Part shown: positions 1 to 8,780 of the stretch, piece after piece
How the letters are laid out: every line of letters starts with the position of its first letter
How positions within the stretch are numbered: position 1 is the stretch's first letter
Source of the DNA: CAVUPF01 sp963803755
GTDB lineage: Bacteria; Actinomycetota; Thermoleophilia; Solirubrobacterales; 70-9
Direction of reading: 5' to 3'
DNA length: 64,000 nucleotides
Assembly (NCBI GenBank): GCA_963803755.1
Contig: CAWDNP010000007.1
Coordinates: 372,001-436,000 of the forward strand
Position numbers and translations under genes: made by a program
Notes under the pieces: model-generated
Databases searched by the model: none
Told to the model about the DNA's origin: nothing
What the model saw: only the letters and a program-made list of their open reading frames with translations

Positions 1-642
1 GAAGACCGTGGGGAAGTCCTCCTCGGCGACCTGACCGCGCGCCTTCACCTCGTCGAGCACCGCGATCCCGGTCGAGAGCGCGTAGGCGATCTCCTGCACC
101 GGCGTCGCGCCCGCCTCCTGCAGGTGGTAGCTGCAGATGTTGGTCGGGTTCCAGCTCGGCACCTCGTTGACGGTGAAGGCGACCATGTCGGCGATCAGCC
201 GCATCGAGGGCTCGGGCGGAAAGGCGTAGGTGCCGCGCGAGAGGTACTCCTTGATGATGTCGTTTTGCGTGGTGCCCTTCAGCTTGGAGTGCTCGATGCC
301 GTTTTCCTCAGCGACGGTTACGTAGAGGCCGAGCAGCCAGGCGGCGGTGGCGTTGATCGTCATCGAGGTGTTCATCTCCTCGAGCGGGATGCCGTCAAAC
401 AGCTGGTGCATGTCGCCCTTGTGGGCGATCGAGACGCCGACCTTGCCGACCTCGCCGCGGGCGAGGACGTGGTCGGGGTCATAGCCGGTCTGGGTGGGCA
501 GGTCGAAGGCGACGGAGAGGCCGGTCTGGCCCTTGGCGAGGTTGCGCCGGTAGAGCTCGTTGGAGCGGCGGGCGTCGGAGTGCCCGGCGTAGGTGCGCAT
601 CACCCAGGGGCGGTCAGGCTCGGGAAGGCGGTGCTCGCTCAT
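1..642 (-). CDS. Acyl-CoA mutase large subunit, MeaA-like (partial)
   Basis: The N-terminal 214 residues of a coenzyme B12-dependent acyl-CoA mutase; the rest lies beyond the left edge of the window. The translation carries the substrate-domain hallmarks RTYAGHSD (about residues 16-23), a GLSVAFDLPTQTGYD block (about 39-53) and NTSMTINAT. The short start and the RTYAGHS form resemble ethylmalonyl-CoA mutase/MeaA proteins more than classical methylmalonyl-CoA mutase alpha chains. A crotonyl-CoA carboxylase/reductase gene about 7 kb away supports an ethylmalonyl-CoA pathway role, because that enzyme makes ethylmalonyl-CoA. The ATG at 642 is the first start before the homology begins. Methylmalonyl-CoA mutase remains possible because the cobalamin domain is not visible. 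Confidence 0.86.
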   Translation of the reverse strand, partial: MSEHRLPEPDRPWVMRTYAGHSDARRSNELYRRNLAKGQTGLSVAFDLPTQTGYDPDHVLARGEVGKVGVSIAHKGDMHQLFDGIPLEEMNTSMTINATAAWLLGLYVTVAEENGIEHSKLKGTTQNDIIKEYLSRGTYAFPPEPSMRLIADMVAFTVNEVPSWNPTNICSYHLQEAGATPVQEIAYALSTGIAVLDEVKARGQVAEEDFPTVF

Positions 643-734
643 CGTCACCAATGATATTTGGGCCCGCTCGAAATCCGGCGTTCACCGGCTTCCGGGCGCA
701 TCTTTTCCCCGTGGCTGTGTTTAGGCTGCGGGCG

Positions 735-1430
735 ATGAGAGTGCGATTCACAGCAGCTTTACTTGCCGCGGTCGCCGCGGCGCTGGTCATCGTCGCCGGC
801 GCGGGAGCGGCGATGGTCGGCATTTATCGCAACGGCATGGAAACCTCCGCCCAACGCGAACAGCTGGTCAAGCTCTCCGGTCGCAACTGCACGCGTGGGA
901 GCGCCGAACAGGCGCTGCTGATCACGCTCGGCAAGCACACGAGCCAGTGCTCCTACCGAACCCCCGTGGTTGGGCGCAACCTCGAAGTGGCGGCGAGCGA
1001 GCGCCTGCTGAGCGCCACGCCGAAGAGCCTGCAGCGCCAGGTCTTCCTTGGCCTCATCCTGCGCACTGGCGGGGGCGCCGGCTACCAGCTTGCCGTCTAT
1101 CCCGCCCAGCAGAAGGTCCAGCTGCGCAAGAACCTGCCGGACGGGAAGGTCAGGTACCTCGCGATCGCCCGGGGCCAGCGCGCGGTCCAGGGCATCAACA
1201 GGACCAACCAGCTCGGCCTCCAGGCGATCGACATCGCCAGCGGGCCCGAAAAGGGCAGCTGCCACCTGTTCGCCTACGTCGGCGGCAAGCTGGCCGTCGA
1301 AGCCACCGATCCGGGAGCCCGCGAACTGAGCGGCAGTGCATCGGGCGTAGCGGTCGGCTCGGCGAACAATGCAACCGGCACGGTCGCCAGCGTCGACAAC
1401 GTGGTGGTCCGCGTGCCCAGCCCCTTCTGA
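735..1430 (+). CDS. Hypothetical membrane-anchored or secreted protein
   Basis: A 231-residue protein of unknown function. Residues about 4-25 form a strongly hydrophobic Ala/Val-rich segment after a basic start (MRVRF), so it is exported or anchored by one N-terminal helix. The remainder is soluble, with three or four cysteines and a segment resembling a beta-rich concanavalin-like fold, but I recognise no family. I chose the ATG at 735 over an upstream start because the signal-like helix follows it directly. A TAGGCT hexamer ends 7 nt upstream, which suits leaderless transcription. It is divergent from the mutase gene. Confidence 0.6.
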   Translation: MRVRFTAALLAAVAAALVIVAGAGAAMVGIYRNGMETSAQREQLVKLSGRNCTRGSAEQALLITLGKHTSQCSYRTPVVGRNLEVAASERLLSATPKSLQRQVFLGLILRTGGGAGYQLAVYPAQQKVQLRKNLPDGKVRYLAIARGQRAVQGINRTNQLGLQAIDIASGPEKGSCHLFAYVGGKLAVEATDPGARELSGSASGVAVGSANNATGTVASVDNVVVRVPSPF

Positions 1431-1676
1431 GATGGCCGTCGAGCGCGGGCTCGGTTTCAGCCTCGGCGCTCAGTCGCTACTTACCGAAACCGCACTCCTG
1501 CATTCCCGAGCGCTGTCTCCCCCGGTCGCGATCTTTTTGGGGCCGGCGTGCTTCGTTGGAAGCAAACCTCTCGAAATCAACGTTTTTGCAATGAAAGCAA
1601 CCAGCGCCGAATCGGAGTTGCCTCGCAGATCAGGCTGTTGCATGGTTGGAAAAGCGGCTACCTCAGGGCGCCGACC

Positions 1677-3494
1677 CTAGCGTTTCGGGTGGGCCACTTC
1701 GGCCCGCGCCTGGGCGTGGACGGCGCCGGCGATGAGGCGGGCGTAGAGCCTGGCGCCGGCGGGGGTGAGGTGGATCCCGTCCCAGAAGACGCCACCGCGG
1801 GTCTTGGCCTCCGCGCTCCAGTCGATCAGCGACGTGTGCGGCCATTCCCTCGCCGCCTGGGCGAGCTTTTCGTTTGACTCGCCCACCCAGCTCACCGGCG
1901 CGTGGTCGTTGATCAAGAAGACGTGGCCGGCCTCTGAGGTGGCGGTGCGCAGGGCATCCATTTCTTCGCTGTAGAGCGGCCCGTTGTTGCCGATCTGGAT
2001 GATCAGGTCGCCGGGGTGGTGCCCGCCGGCCTTCAGCTTGCGGGCGAGGGCGATGACTTCGTCCACCTGTCGCCCCACCTTGGCGTTCATCGAGAACCCC
2101 CGCCCGAGGCGCGCGGCGAGCTGTTCCTTGGCGCCGACCATCACCGAGTCGCCGAAGGCGATGATCCGCAGCGGCCGGTCCGGCGTGGTAAAAGCCCGGC
2201 CGGCTTTGGCCTTCGTGGCCGGGCCCCGCCGCCCCGATTCCTTGGCGCTCACCTGCGCGAATTCCGCCGTCGAGGCCGCGGTGAGGCCCGGCTGAAGGTG
2301 CGGGCTGCCGCTCCCCACGATCCCGCTCCAGCCGACCAGCAAGACGATCGCGGGGACCGCGACAGCCAGCGCCGGGCGCCCGAACCGCAGCCAGTCCTCG
2401 GGCAGCGCCGGCAGCTTTGCCTTGCCGCGGAAGGGCAGCTCGACGAAGCGGTAGGAGAGCTCGGCGAGGGCCAGTACCACCACCAGCTGCAGCGGTATCT
2501 GCACCCCCTTCGGCAGCGCGATGCCGATTACCGGGGTCAGCACCAGAACCGGCCAATGCCAGAGGTAGAAGCTGTAGCTGCGCAGGCCAAGCCAGACCAT
2601 CGGCGGGCGCGCGAGCAGGTTCCCGAGGCGCGCCGCGGGGTGCGCCAGCACGGCGATCAGGATCGAGGTGAAGATCGCCAGCACCAGGTAGCCGCCGTGG
2701 TAGAGGGAGAGGTCGTAGTCGTGTACGTGCAGGAAGCTGAGAACTATGTAGCCGAGTGCGATCACGCCGGCCGCGTCGAGCAACGGCCCGCTCCAGCGCC
2801 TTGGTGAGCCGCGGCGCAGGCCCCAGGGGCTCCAGGCGAGGGCCAGCGCCACGCCGGCTAAGAGCCCCACGGCATGGGTGTCGGTGCCGTAGTAGACGCG
2901 CGAGGCGTCAGCTCCCGGGTGAAAGAGCACCCAAGCGAGCGCCACCGAGCCCAGCGCCCCGGCGATCACGCCGACGATCAGGCGCTTGCGGCCGAACAGC
3001 GACATCCCGGCGGCGAAGATCAGCGGCCAGAAGAGGTAGAACTGCTCCTCGACTGAGAGCGACCAGAGGTGGCGGAACAGCGACGGCGTCTGGAACTGTT
3101 CGAAGTAGGACTGGTGGCTGAAGATGAAGTGCCAGTTGGCGAAGTAAAGCAGCGAGGCCAGCGCGTCGCCGCGCAGCTCGTTGATCCGATCCGGCTCGAC
3201 GATCGCCGCGACGATCATCGTCACGGCGATGAAGACTCCGACCGCCGGCAGCAGGCGCTGCGCCCGCCGCAGCCAGAACTTGCCGAGCTTGATGTGGCCG
3301 CCGCGGCGGTACTCGCTGAGCAGGAGCGAAGTGATCAGGTAGCCGCTGATCACGAAGAAGACGTCGACGCCGAGGAAGCCCCCCGGCATCCAGCCGACGC
3401 CGGCGTGGTAGAAGAAGACGGCGAGCACGGCGATCGCCCGCAGCGCGTCGATGCCCGGCATGTAGGGGAGGCGGCTGTCCTGCGGCCTGCTCAT
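1677..3494 (-). CDS. Acyltransferase-3 / SGNH hydrolase fusion (OafA-like)
   Basis: A 605-residue integral membrane O-acyltransferase of the OafA/YrhL type. Residues about 12-375 hold the acyltransferase-3 domain, with the N-terminal PGIDALRAIAV motif, an FYH histidine, FVISGYLIT, RRAQRLLPA and SVEEQFYLFWP. A periplasmic SGNH esterase-like domain follows, with GDS near residue 448, GNN near 503 and DGIH near 572, the expected block I, III and V residues. The family moves acyl groups, often acetyl, from the cytoplasm onto cell-envelope glycans or peptidoglycan. The substrate cannot be read from the sequence. A paralog with the same architecture lies on the other side of clpS. Confidence 0.9.
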   Translation of the reverse strand: MSRPQDSRLPYMPGIDALRAIAVLAVFFYHAGVGWMPGGFLGVDVFFVISGYLITSLLLSEYRRGGHIKLGKFWLRRAQRLLPAVGVFIAVTMIVAAIVEPDRINELRGDALASLLYFANWHFIFSHQSYFEQFQTPSLFRHLWSLSVEEQFYLFWPLIFAAGMSLFGRKRLIVGVIAGALGSVALAWVLFHPGADASRVYYGTDTHAVGLLAGVALALAWSPWGLRRGSPRRWSGPLLDAAGVIALGYIVLSFLHVHDYDLSLYHGGYLVLAIFTSILIAVLAHPAARLGNLLARPPMVWLGLRSYSFYLWHWPVLVLTPVIGIALPKGVQIPLQLVVVLALAELSYRFVELPFRGKAKLPALPEDWLRFGRPALAVAVPAIVLLVGWSGIVGSGSPHLQPGLTAASTAEFAQVSAKESGRRGPATKAKAGRAFTTPDRPLRIIAFGDSVMVGAKEQLAARLGRGFSMNAKVGRQVDEVIALARKLKAGGHHPGDLIIQIGNNGPLYSEEMDALRTATSEAGHVFLINDHAPVSWVGESNEKLAQAAREWPHTSLIDWSAEAKTRGGVFWDGIHLTPAGARLYARLIAGAVHAQARAEVAHPKR

Positions 3495-3581
3495 CTCAGG
3501 GTCAACGCTTCGGCTCTGTCATCGCAGCTCCTTGAGTATTAAGCGTCTTCGATGGTCCGGTTGGATGCATAATCCCCAGCG

Positions 3582-3872
3582 ATGTCGACGACGACGATCG
3601 AGCGGCCGCGCAGCGCCGGCCCGGGCTCGGGCCTGGGGGGTGGCTGGCGGGTGATCGTCCGCAACGACAGCCACAACACCTTCGACCACGTCGCCCAGAC
3701 GCTTGCGAGCGTCCTGCCCGGGGTAAGCCTCGACCAGGGCCACCGGATCGCCGACCAGATCCACAACAGCGGCCAGGCAATCGTTTGGTCCGGCCCCCGG
3801 GAGCCGGCCGAGCACTACTGGGAACAGCTGGACTCGGCGGGCCTGACGATGGCCCCGCTGGAGCGGGGCTGA
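3582..3872 (+). CDS. clpS: ATP-dependent Clp protease adaptor ClpS
   Basis: A 96-residue protein with a disordered N-terminus followed by the ClpS core. The core contains WRVIVRNDSHNTFDHV, where the Asn-Asp pair and following residues form the N-degron pocket, and ends in the family's typical PxEPAEHYWEQL helix. ClpS delivers N-end-rule substrates to ClpAP or ClpCP. The conserved middle region lacks the usual MxxVHxxG methionine (here IADQIHNSG), so specificity may differ slightly. A CATAAT hexamer lies 8 nt before the ATG at 3582, which suggests a leaderless mRNA. It sits alone between two acyltransferase genes transcribed from the other strand. Confidence 0.88.
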   Translation: MSTTTIERPRSAGPGSGLGGGWRVIVRNDSHNTFDHVAQTLASVLPGVSLDQGHRIADQIHNSGQAIVWSGPREPAEHYWEQLDSAGLTMAPLERG

Positions 3873-3900
3873 GCGGCGCCGCGGTCGCCCCGCGCCGGAC

Positions 3901-5855
3901 TCAATGCACCACGCAGCTCGGAGCGCCGGCGGCGCTTGAAGCCGGGAATGCGTGAGCCAACGCGTGGGCAATCAGGCGGCTGCGGGCGACGTAGCCAGGC
4001 GAGCTGTAGTGGATCCCGTCGTCGATGAACCACTTGTCCTTCGCCGCGGCGGCCCAGTCGTAGACGCGCATGTTCGGGTAGGCGGGGCACGCCTTGCGCA
4101 GGGCCTCGTCCCACAGCTGCATGTTGTGCTCCGCGTAGGGTCCGCTCGGGAGCAGGGACTTGACGTTGACCCACATCACCGGCTGGTTGCCGATCACCGA
4201 CATCATCCGCTTGATTCGGGCCATCTGATTGACGCTTGAGCCCGCGTAGACGTCGGCGGCGTCGTTGGTGCCGAGCGCGAGCACCCAGCAGCCGCGGTAG
4301 CCCTCCCTCTTCCAGGCCTGCGCCACTTCGTAGGCGTTCGGCTGGCCTTCGAAGGTCTCGACGATCGACCTTGCTCCGGAGATCTCGAAGTGCTGGGTGG
4401 TGGCGCCGACGCGAGCGTACTGGGCGCTGATCCGCTGGCGAGGATTTGGCAGGTATTCGGGTGAGACCAAGCCCTCCGAGGTGGAGTCGCCGATGTGGAT
4501 GACCGAGCGACAGGATGTGCGGCGCGAGGATGCAGCCTCAGCCGCGGCCCTCGGCCCGCTGGTCGGCGCTCGGACGGTTCGTGCGATGTCGCGACTGGGG
4601 GCGGCAGCCGCGCCGACGGCGCGGCCCGAGCCCACCCCCGCCAGCCCGGCGCAGGCGACGGCGAAGACGCTGAGGAGCGCCGTCAGGGCCACCCAGCCCT
4701 TTCGCGGGACAGCCGCCGGGCGCCATTCTCCGGACCTGAGCTGCCTCCAGAGGCGCCCGAGGGCGCCGTGGCGAATCGGCTCCTCCACGAACCGCCATGA
4801 CAGCGCCGCTACAGCGATGATCGCCGCGACCTGGAGGGCGTCGCGCAGCAGGTCGATCCCATGGGCGCCGGCGGGCGTCGTCAAGACGATGATCGGGAAG
4901 TGCCAGAGGTAGATGCCATAGGAGCGCACCCCGATCCAGCGCAGGGGGCGCCAGCCGAGGACCGGGCCCAGCCGGCAGGCGGGGTGGGCGAGCGCGGCGA
5001 TGACGAGCACCGTCGCCACCGAGAGCAGCGTGAACCCGCCCCGGTAAAGGAAGGGGGAGTACTGGTTGGTGCGCCAGACCATCAGGGCGATGACGATCAG
5101 GCCCGCGACGCCGAGGCTGTCGAGGATGCGCCGGCCGCCGGCTGTGATTCGCTTCGTCAGTCTCCGGCTGGGCCAGATCATCGCCAGGGCGGCCCCGATG
5201 AGGAGCTCGCTGGCCCGGGTGTCGGTCCCGTAGTAGACCCGCGAGGGGTCGAGGCTCGGGTGGTAGAGCAGCGCCATCGCGATAGCCGAGGCGGCGGCGA
5301 GGAGCAGGGTCGCGCCGGCCAGCCTGGGGCGCACCCCGGAGGGGAGGGGGACCTCGCGGATAAAGCGGATGCCGAGCAGCAAGAGGAACGGCCAGATGAT
5401 GTAGAACTGCTCCTCCACCGCCAGGGACCAGAGGTGGTTCAGGGGCGATGGCGATCCGAAGCTCGCGAAGTAGGAGACGTGGTGGAAGATCAGCCACCAG
5501 TTGCTCACGTAAAGCAGGGCGGCGGCCACGGCTTCCCTGAAGCTCGGCGGCTGATGAGGGCCGATGAGCGTGACCCACGCGATCACCACCGCGAGCATCA
5601 GGAAGAGGGCCGGCAGCAGCCGCCGAGCCCGCCCGAGCCAAAAGCCGCCGAGCCGGATCCCCCCCGGGCCCACTGCGCGAGGAGCAGGTCCGTGATCAGG
5701 TAGCCGCTGAGGGTGAAGAAGACGCCGACCCCGAGCAGCCCACCCGGAGCCCACCCGAACCCCAGGTGAAAGGCGATAACCGCGAGAACGGCAACGGCCC
5801 GCAACCCGTCCAGCCCGGGCATGTAACGCTGGCTGGGCCTGACTGGTTCAGGCAT
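3901..5855 (-). CDS. Acyltransferase-3 / SGNH protein, interrupted by a frameshift
   Basis: A paralog of the acyltransferase at 1677-3494. The N-terminus (5855 to about 5660) gives PGLDGLRAVAV, a following FHLGFGW and SGYLIT. The rest (about 5660 to 3901) continues in another frame with RLGGFWLGRARRLLPA, AVEEQFYIIWP, GDS, GTND and DDGIHYSSPG. The frames join if one base is added to the run of seven C at 5659-5665. That gives WARGGIRLGGFW, as in the intact paralog. Total length would be about 650 residues. This is either a homopolymer sequencing error or a recent inactivating deletion. The function would again be O-acylation of an envelope glycan. Confidence 0.85.
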
Positions 5856-5927
5856 GGCGCCCCCCGCATGCTACGCAGGGAGCTGCCCCAAACCGCCTCA
5901 ACGGCTGGGCTTGGGCCGATTCGCCCT

Positions 5928-6122
5928 TCAGTCGGGGGGCGGCGCCGGCTTCTCGGAAGGCTCCTCGGGGCTCTCCTCCTTGCCCTCGAGCGAGGCTTTG
6001 AACTGCCGGATGCCCGAGCCCAGCGAGCGGCCCACCTGGGGCAGGCGCTTTGGCCCGAGGACGAGCATCGCGATCACCAGCACGACCAGCAGATGAGCTG
6101 GGCTCTCTAGCCCACTGAACAT
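5928..6122 (-). CDS. tatA: Twin-arginine translocase subunit TatA
   Basis: A 64-residue protein with one short N-terminal transmembrane helix, the conserved GPKRLPQVGRSLGSGIRQF hinge and amphipathic helix, and an acidic, proline-rich tail. This is the standard TatA/E layout; TatA oligomers form the pore that exports folded proteins. A GGAG-type ribosome binding site lies just upstream of the ATG at 6122. TatB and TatC are not in this window. The gene lies upstream of, and on the same strand as, the frameshifted acyltransferase. Confidence 0.9.
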   Translation of the reverse strand: MFSGLESPAHLLVVLVIAMLVLGPKRLPQVGRSLGSGIRQFKASLEGKEESPEEPSEKPAPPPD

Positions 6123-6202
6123 CGGGTCTCCTCGGTCAATTCCGCATGAACGTTACGTCAGTTCTTCGGTCGCCGATCGGCCCCTCGGGTAAGTTGGCCT
6201 CG

Positions 6203-6850
6203 ATGAACGACGATTGGCGCCTGCAGATCGATCCCAAAGAGGACGCGCACGCGGCCCGGCTGCTCGATCGACTCGATGCAAGCGGACTCCAGCACGAGCT
6301 CAGCGACGCCTTTCACGATCGGGTGATCCTCAGCCGAGACGGCCCTCGCGTCTTCCTCTACGCCGGCACTCGCGAGCAGGCCGAGGCCGCTAGCAAGCTG
6401 ATCGATTCCCTCGCCGAGCAGCACGGCTGGACGCTCAGCACCGAGCTGCGGCACTGGCATCCGATCGCCGAGGACTGGGAGGACCCCGAGAGCCCGCTTC
6501 CCGACAGCGAGGCGGCCCGCAAGGCCGAGCGCGAGGAGGAGATCGCCGCCGAACGCAAGTTGGTGGCGGAACGCGGCTATCCGGAATTCGAGGTCAGCAT
6601 CGAGCTGTCCTCCCGCCACGATGCGGTGAGCCTCGCAGCACGGCTGGGGGGCGAGGGCTTCTCGACGGTCCATCGCTGGAGGTACGTATTGGTTGGCGCC
6701 GTTGACGAGGACAGCGCCGAGGAGCTCGCCGAGCGTCTGCGAAGCGAAACTCCCCAGGGAAGCCAGGTCAAGGTTGAGGGGACCTGGAAGGTGGCGTGGA
6801 GGGAGAGCCGGCGCAATCCTTTCGCGGTAATGGGAGGGCTCGGCAGGTAG
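6203..6850 (+). CDS. Conserved hypothetical protein
   Basis: A soluble, acidic protein of 215 residues if it starts at the ATG at 6203; an in-frame ATG at 6146 would add 19 residues. No signal peptide or membrane segment is visible. It seems to contain two similar alpha/beta halves (about residues 5-85 and 125-205) separated by a highly charged helix rich in Glu, Arg and Ala, so an internal duplication of a small ferredoxin-like fold is possible. I do not recognise a family. A TAAGTT hexamer 7 nt before 6203 favours that start and suggests a leaderless transcript. Confidence 0.62.
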   Translation: MNDDWRLQIDPKEDAHAARLLDRLDASGLQHELSDAFHDRVILSRDGPRVFLYAGTREQAEAASKLIDSLAEQHGWTLSTELRHWHPIAEDWEDPESPLPDSEAARKAEREEEIAAERKLVAERGYPEFEVSIELSSRHDAVSLAARLGGEGFSTVHRWRYVLVGAVDEDSAEELAERLRSETPQGSQVKVEGTWKVAWRESRRNPFAVMGGLGR

Positions 6851-7104
6851 GCCGCTCGGAGTGCCGCCTGGGTCGGGTCTGGGGGATCGAGAGTCCGTTC
6901 CAGGCCGTGCCGAGGGGCTGCGGCTTGGGCGGTGGCGCTGTGGGCCGGTCATTCGGTGGCTTGATCGCAGTGCCTCGCATCGCGATATGAGGCCACGCGA
7001 TCCCTACGGCAGCCTCGCCGAGGAACGGTGCGGCGGGCCGCGGCTGAACTGCACCTCCCCGACGCCGCTGGGAAGCTCGACGCTTGTCTTATGAAGGCGG
7101 CCCG

Positions 7105-7398
7105 CTACTCGGCTGCCAGCAGCGTGTGCCAGGCGGGGAGGAGCGGCAGGTCATAGAAGCCGATCACGGCGGCGCGGGCCTCCTCGATCTCCTCGGAGTA
7201 CCAGTAGCGCTCGAAGTCGGCCCGGACCTCCCACAGCGAGGTCTGCTGGAAGGCGAGCGGGTCATCGATCGAGCGGATCAGCGACCAGCTCCTGGCGCCG
7301 AAGGCAGGCATCCGCGCCGCCGCCGGCTCCCAGAGGTCGAGCCAGCGGTCGGCCCGGAAGGGGGCGATGTGCCAATCAAGTGTGCAGACCTCAGCCAT
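7105..7398 (-). CDS. Small conserved hypothetical protein downstream of ccr
   Basis: A 97-residue protein starting at the ATG at 7398, 4 nt after the stop of the crotonyl-CoA carboxylase/reductase gene and therefore almost certainly cotranscribed with it. It is rich in Trp and aromatic residues (WDLWEP-like and ERYWYSEEIEEAR segments) and could be a dimeric alpha/beta barrel protein, but this is a guess from its size and pattern. The tight coupling hints at a role in acyl-CoA metabolism. An upstream in-frame extension would overlap ccr and is rejected. Confidence 0.62.
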   Translation of the reverse strand: MAEVCTLDWHIAPFRADRWLDLWEPAAARMPAFGARSWSLIRSIDDPLAFQQTSLWEVRADFERYWYSEEIEEARAAVIGFYDLPLLPAWHTLLAAE

Positions 7399-7402
7399 GT
7401 GA

Positions 7403-8665
7403 CTACGCTCCAACCTCGGCCCGGATCGCGCCGGGTCCGTCGTCGACCTTGCCCTCGTCCTCGGACTCCGCTCCGACCAGGATCGAGATCTTGCCCAGGT
7501 GCTTGTTTTCGTGCAGAAGCTGGTGCGCCTCGGGGACGCCATCGAAGCCCATCGTCCTCCACAGCACCGGCCGGACCTTGCCCTCGGCCATCAGCTGGTT
7601 CGCCCGCATGCACTCATAGGCATTGGCGAAGTGCGAGCCGATGATCTGCTTTTGGCGCATCCACAGGTAGCGCACGTCGAAGTCGAGCCGAAAGCCCGAG
7701 GTGGCGCCGCAGATCACCACCTTGCCAAACGGCTTGACGACGAAGACCGAGGTCGGGAAGGTCGCCTGCCCGACGTGCTCAAAGACGATGTCGGGGGCCT
7801 CGCCGAGGATCTCCTTGACCCGCTTGGCAAAGCTCCGCGAGGCCGCAAAGCGCTGCTTCTCGGCGGCCGGGTCGGCGAGGTTCTCAGGGGTGCGCATCAT
7901 CTCGCCGAACTCGGCGCGGTTGATGTAGTCCACGGCGCCGAGCGCCTTGACCAGCTCGCCCTTCTCCTCGGAGGAGACGACGCCGACCGCGTTGGCGCCG
8001 GCCGCCGCGCAGAGCTGGGTGGCGAAGACGCCGAGCCCGCCGGCGGCGCCCCAGATCAGCACGTTGTGGCCGGCCTGCAGCTTGCACTGGTCGATCAGCA
8101 TCCGGTAGGCGGTGAAGTAGGTGAGCCCGTAGGCAGAGGACTCGGCCCAGCTCAGGTTCTGAGGGCGGGGGAGGAGCTGTTGGGCCTGGACCTTGGTGAA
8201 CTGGGCGAAGGAGCCCCAGGTCGTTTCATAGCCCCAGATCTTCTGGCTCGGCGCGGCCAGGGGGTCCAGGCCGTGCACCTCGACGTCCTCATAGGAGGCC
8301 TGGTTGCAGTGGATGACGACCTCCTCGCCGGGCTTCCAGCGGGTGACGCCCTCACCAACCTTCCAGACGATCCCGGAGGCATCGGAGCCGCCGATGTGGT
8401 GGCCGTACTCTGGGTGGTCGCCGTAGCCGAAGACGGAGACAGGCTTGCCGAGCGCCGCCCAGACGTTGTTGAAGTTGACGCCGGCGGCCATCACCCGCAC
8501 GATCACCTCGAAGGCGCCGGGCTCGGGAACCTCGATCTGCTCGAGCTGGAAGGCATCGACGGGCTCGCCCTCGCGCTCCTGGCGGATCACCCATGCGGCC
8601 ATCGTCTCGGGCAGCGTTCCGGGCTCCACGTCGAGCTTCGCGACTGCGCTGGTGTCTACTGCCAA
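7403..8665 (-). CDS. ccrA: Crotonyl-CoA carboxylase/reductase
   Basis: A 420-residue medium-chain dehydrogenase/reductase that reductively carboxylates crotonyl-CoA to ethylmalonyl-CoA with NADPH and CO2, the key step of the ethylmalonyl-CoA pathway. Characteristic segments are AAGVNFNNVWAALG near residues 61-74, GYGDHPEYGHHIGGSDASG, the nucleotide-binding WGAAGGLGVFATQ, and the C-terminal FANAYECMRANQLM. The internal CNQASYEDVEVHGLDP loop separates Ccr from simple quinone reductases. Length is close to the family's usual 420-450 residues. A small gene follows after 4 nt, and a MeaA-like mutase lies at the window edge. The pathway supports acetyl-CoA assimilation or supply of C4-C5 acyl-CoA units. 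Confidence 0.93.
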   Translation of the reverse strand: MAVDTSAVAKLDVEPGTLPETMAAWVIRQEREGEPVDAFQLEQIEVPEPGAFEVIVRVMAAGVNFNNVWAALGKPVSVFGYGDHPEYGHHIGGSDASGIVWKVGEGVTRWKPGEEVVIHCNQASYEDVEVHGLDPLAAPSQKIWGYETTWGSFAQFTKVQAQQLLPRPQNLSWAESSAYGLTYFTAYRMLIDQCKLQAGHNVLIWGAAGGLGVFATQLCAAAGANAVGVVSSEEKGELVKALGAVDYINRAEFGEMMRTPENLADPAAEKQRFAASRSFAKRVKEILGEAPDIVFEHVGQATFPTSVFVVKPFGKVVICGATSGFRLDFDVRYLWMRQKQIIGSHFANAYECMRANQLMAEGKVRPVLWRTMGFDGVPEAHQLLHENKHLGKISILVGAESEDEGKVDDGPGAIRAEVGA

Positions 8666-8780
8666 GAAATCCTCCGCGGGGGTTGTTGACGGGCGGCGGC
8701 AATCCTAGTCAACGCCCCCCCGTCGGGCTTGCGTCCGGGGTCGGGACTACCTTCGGTGATTCGATGACGAAGGGAATGAG

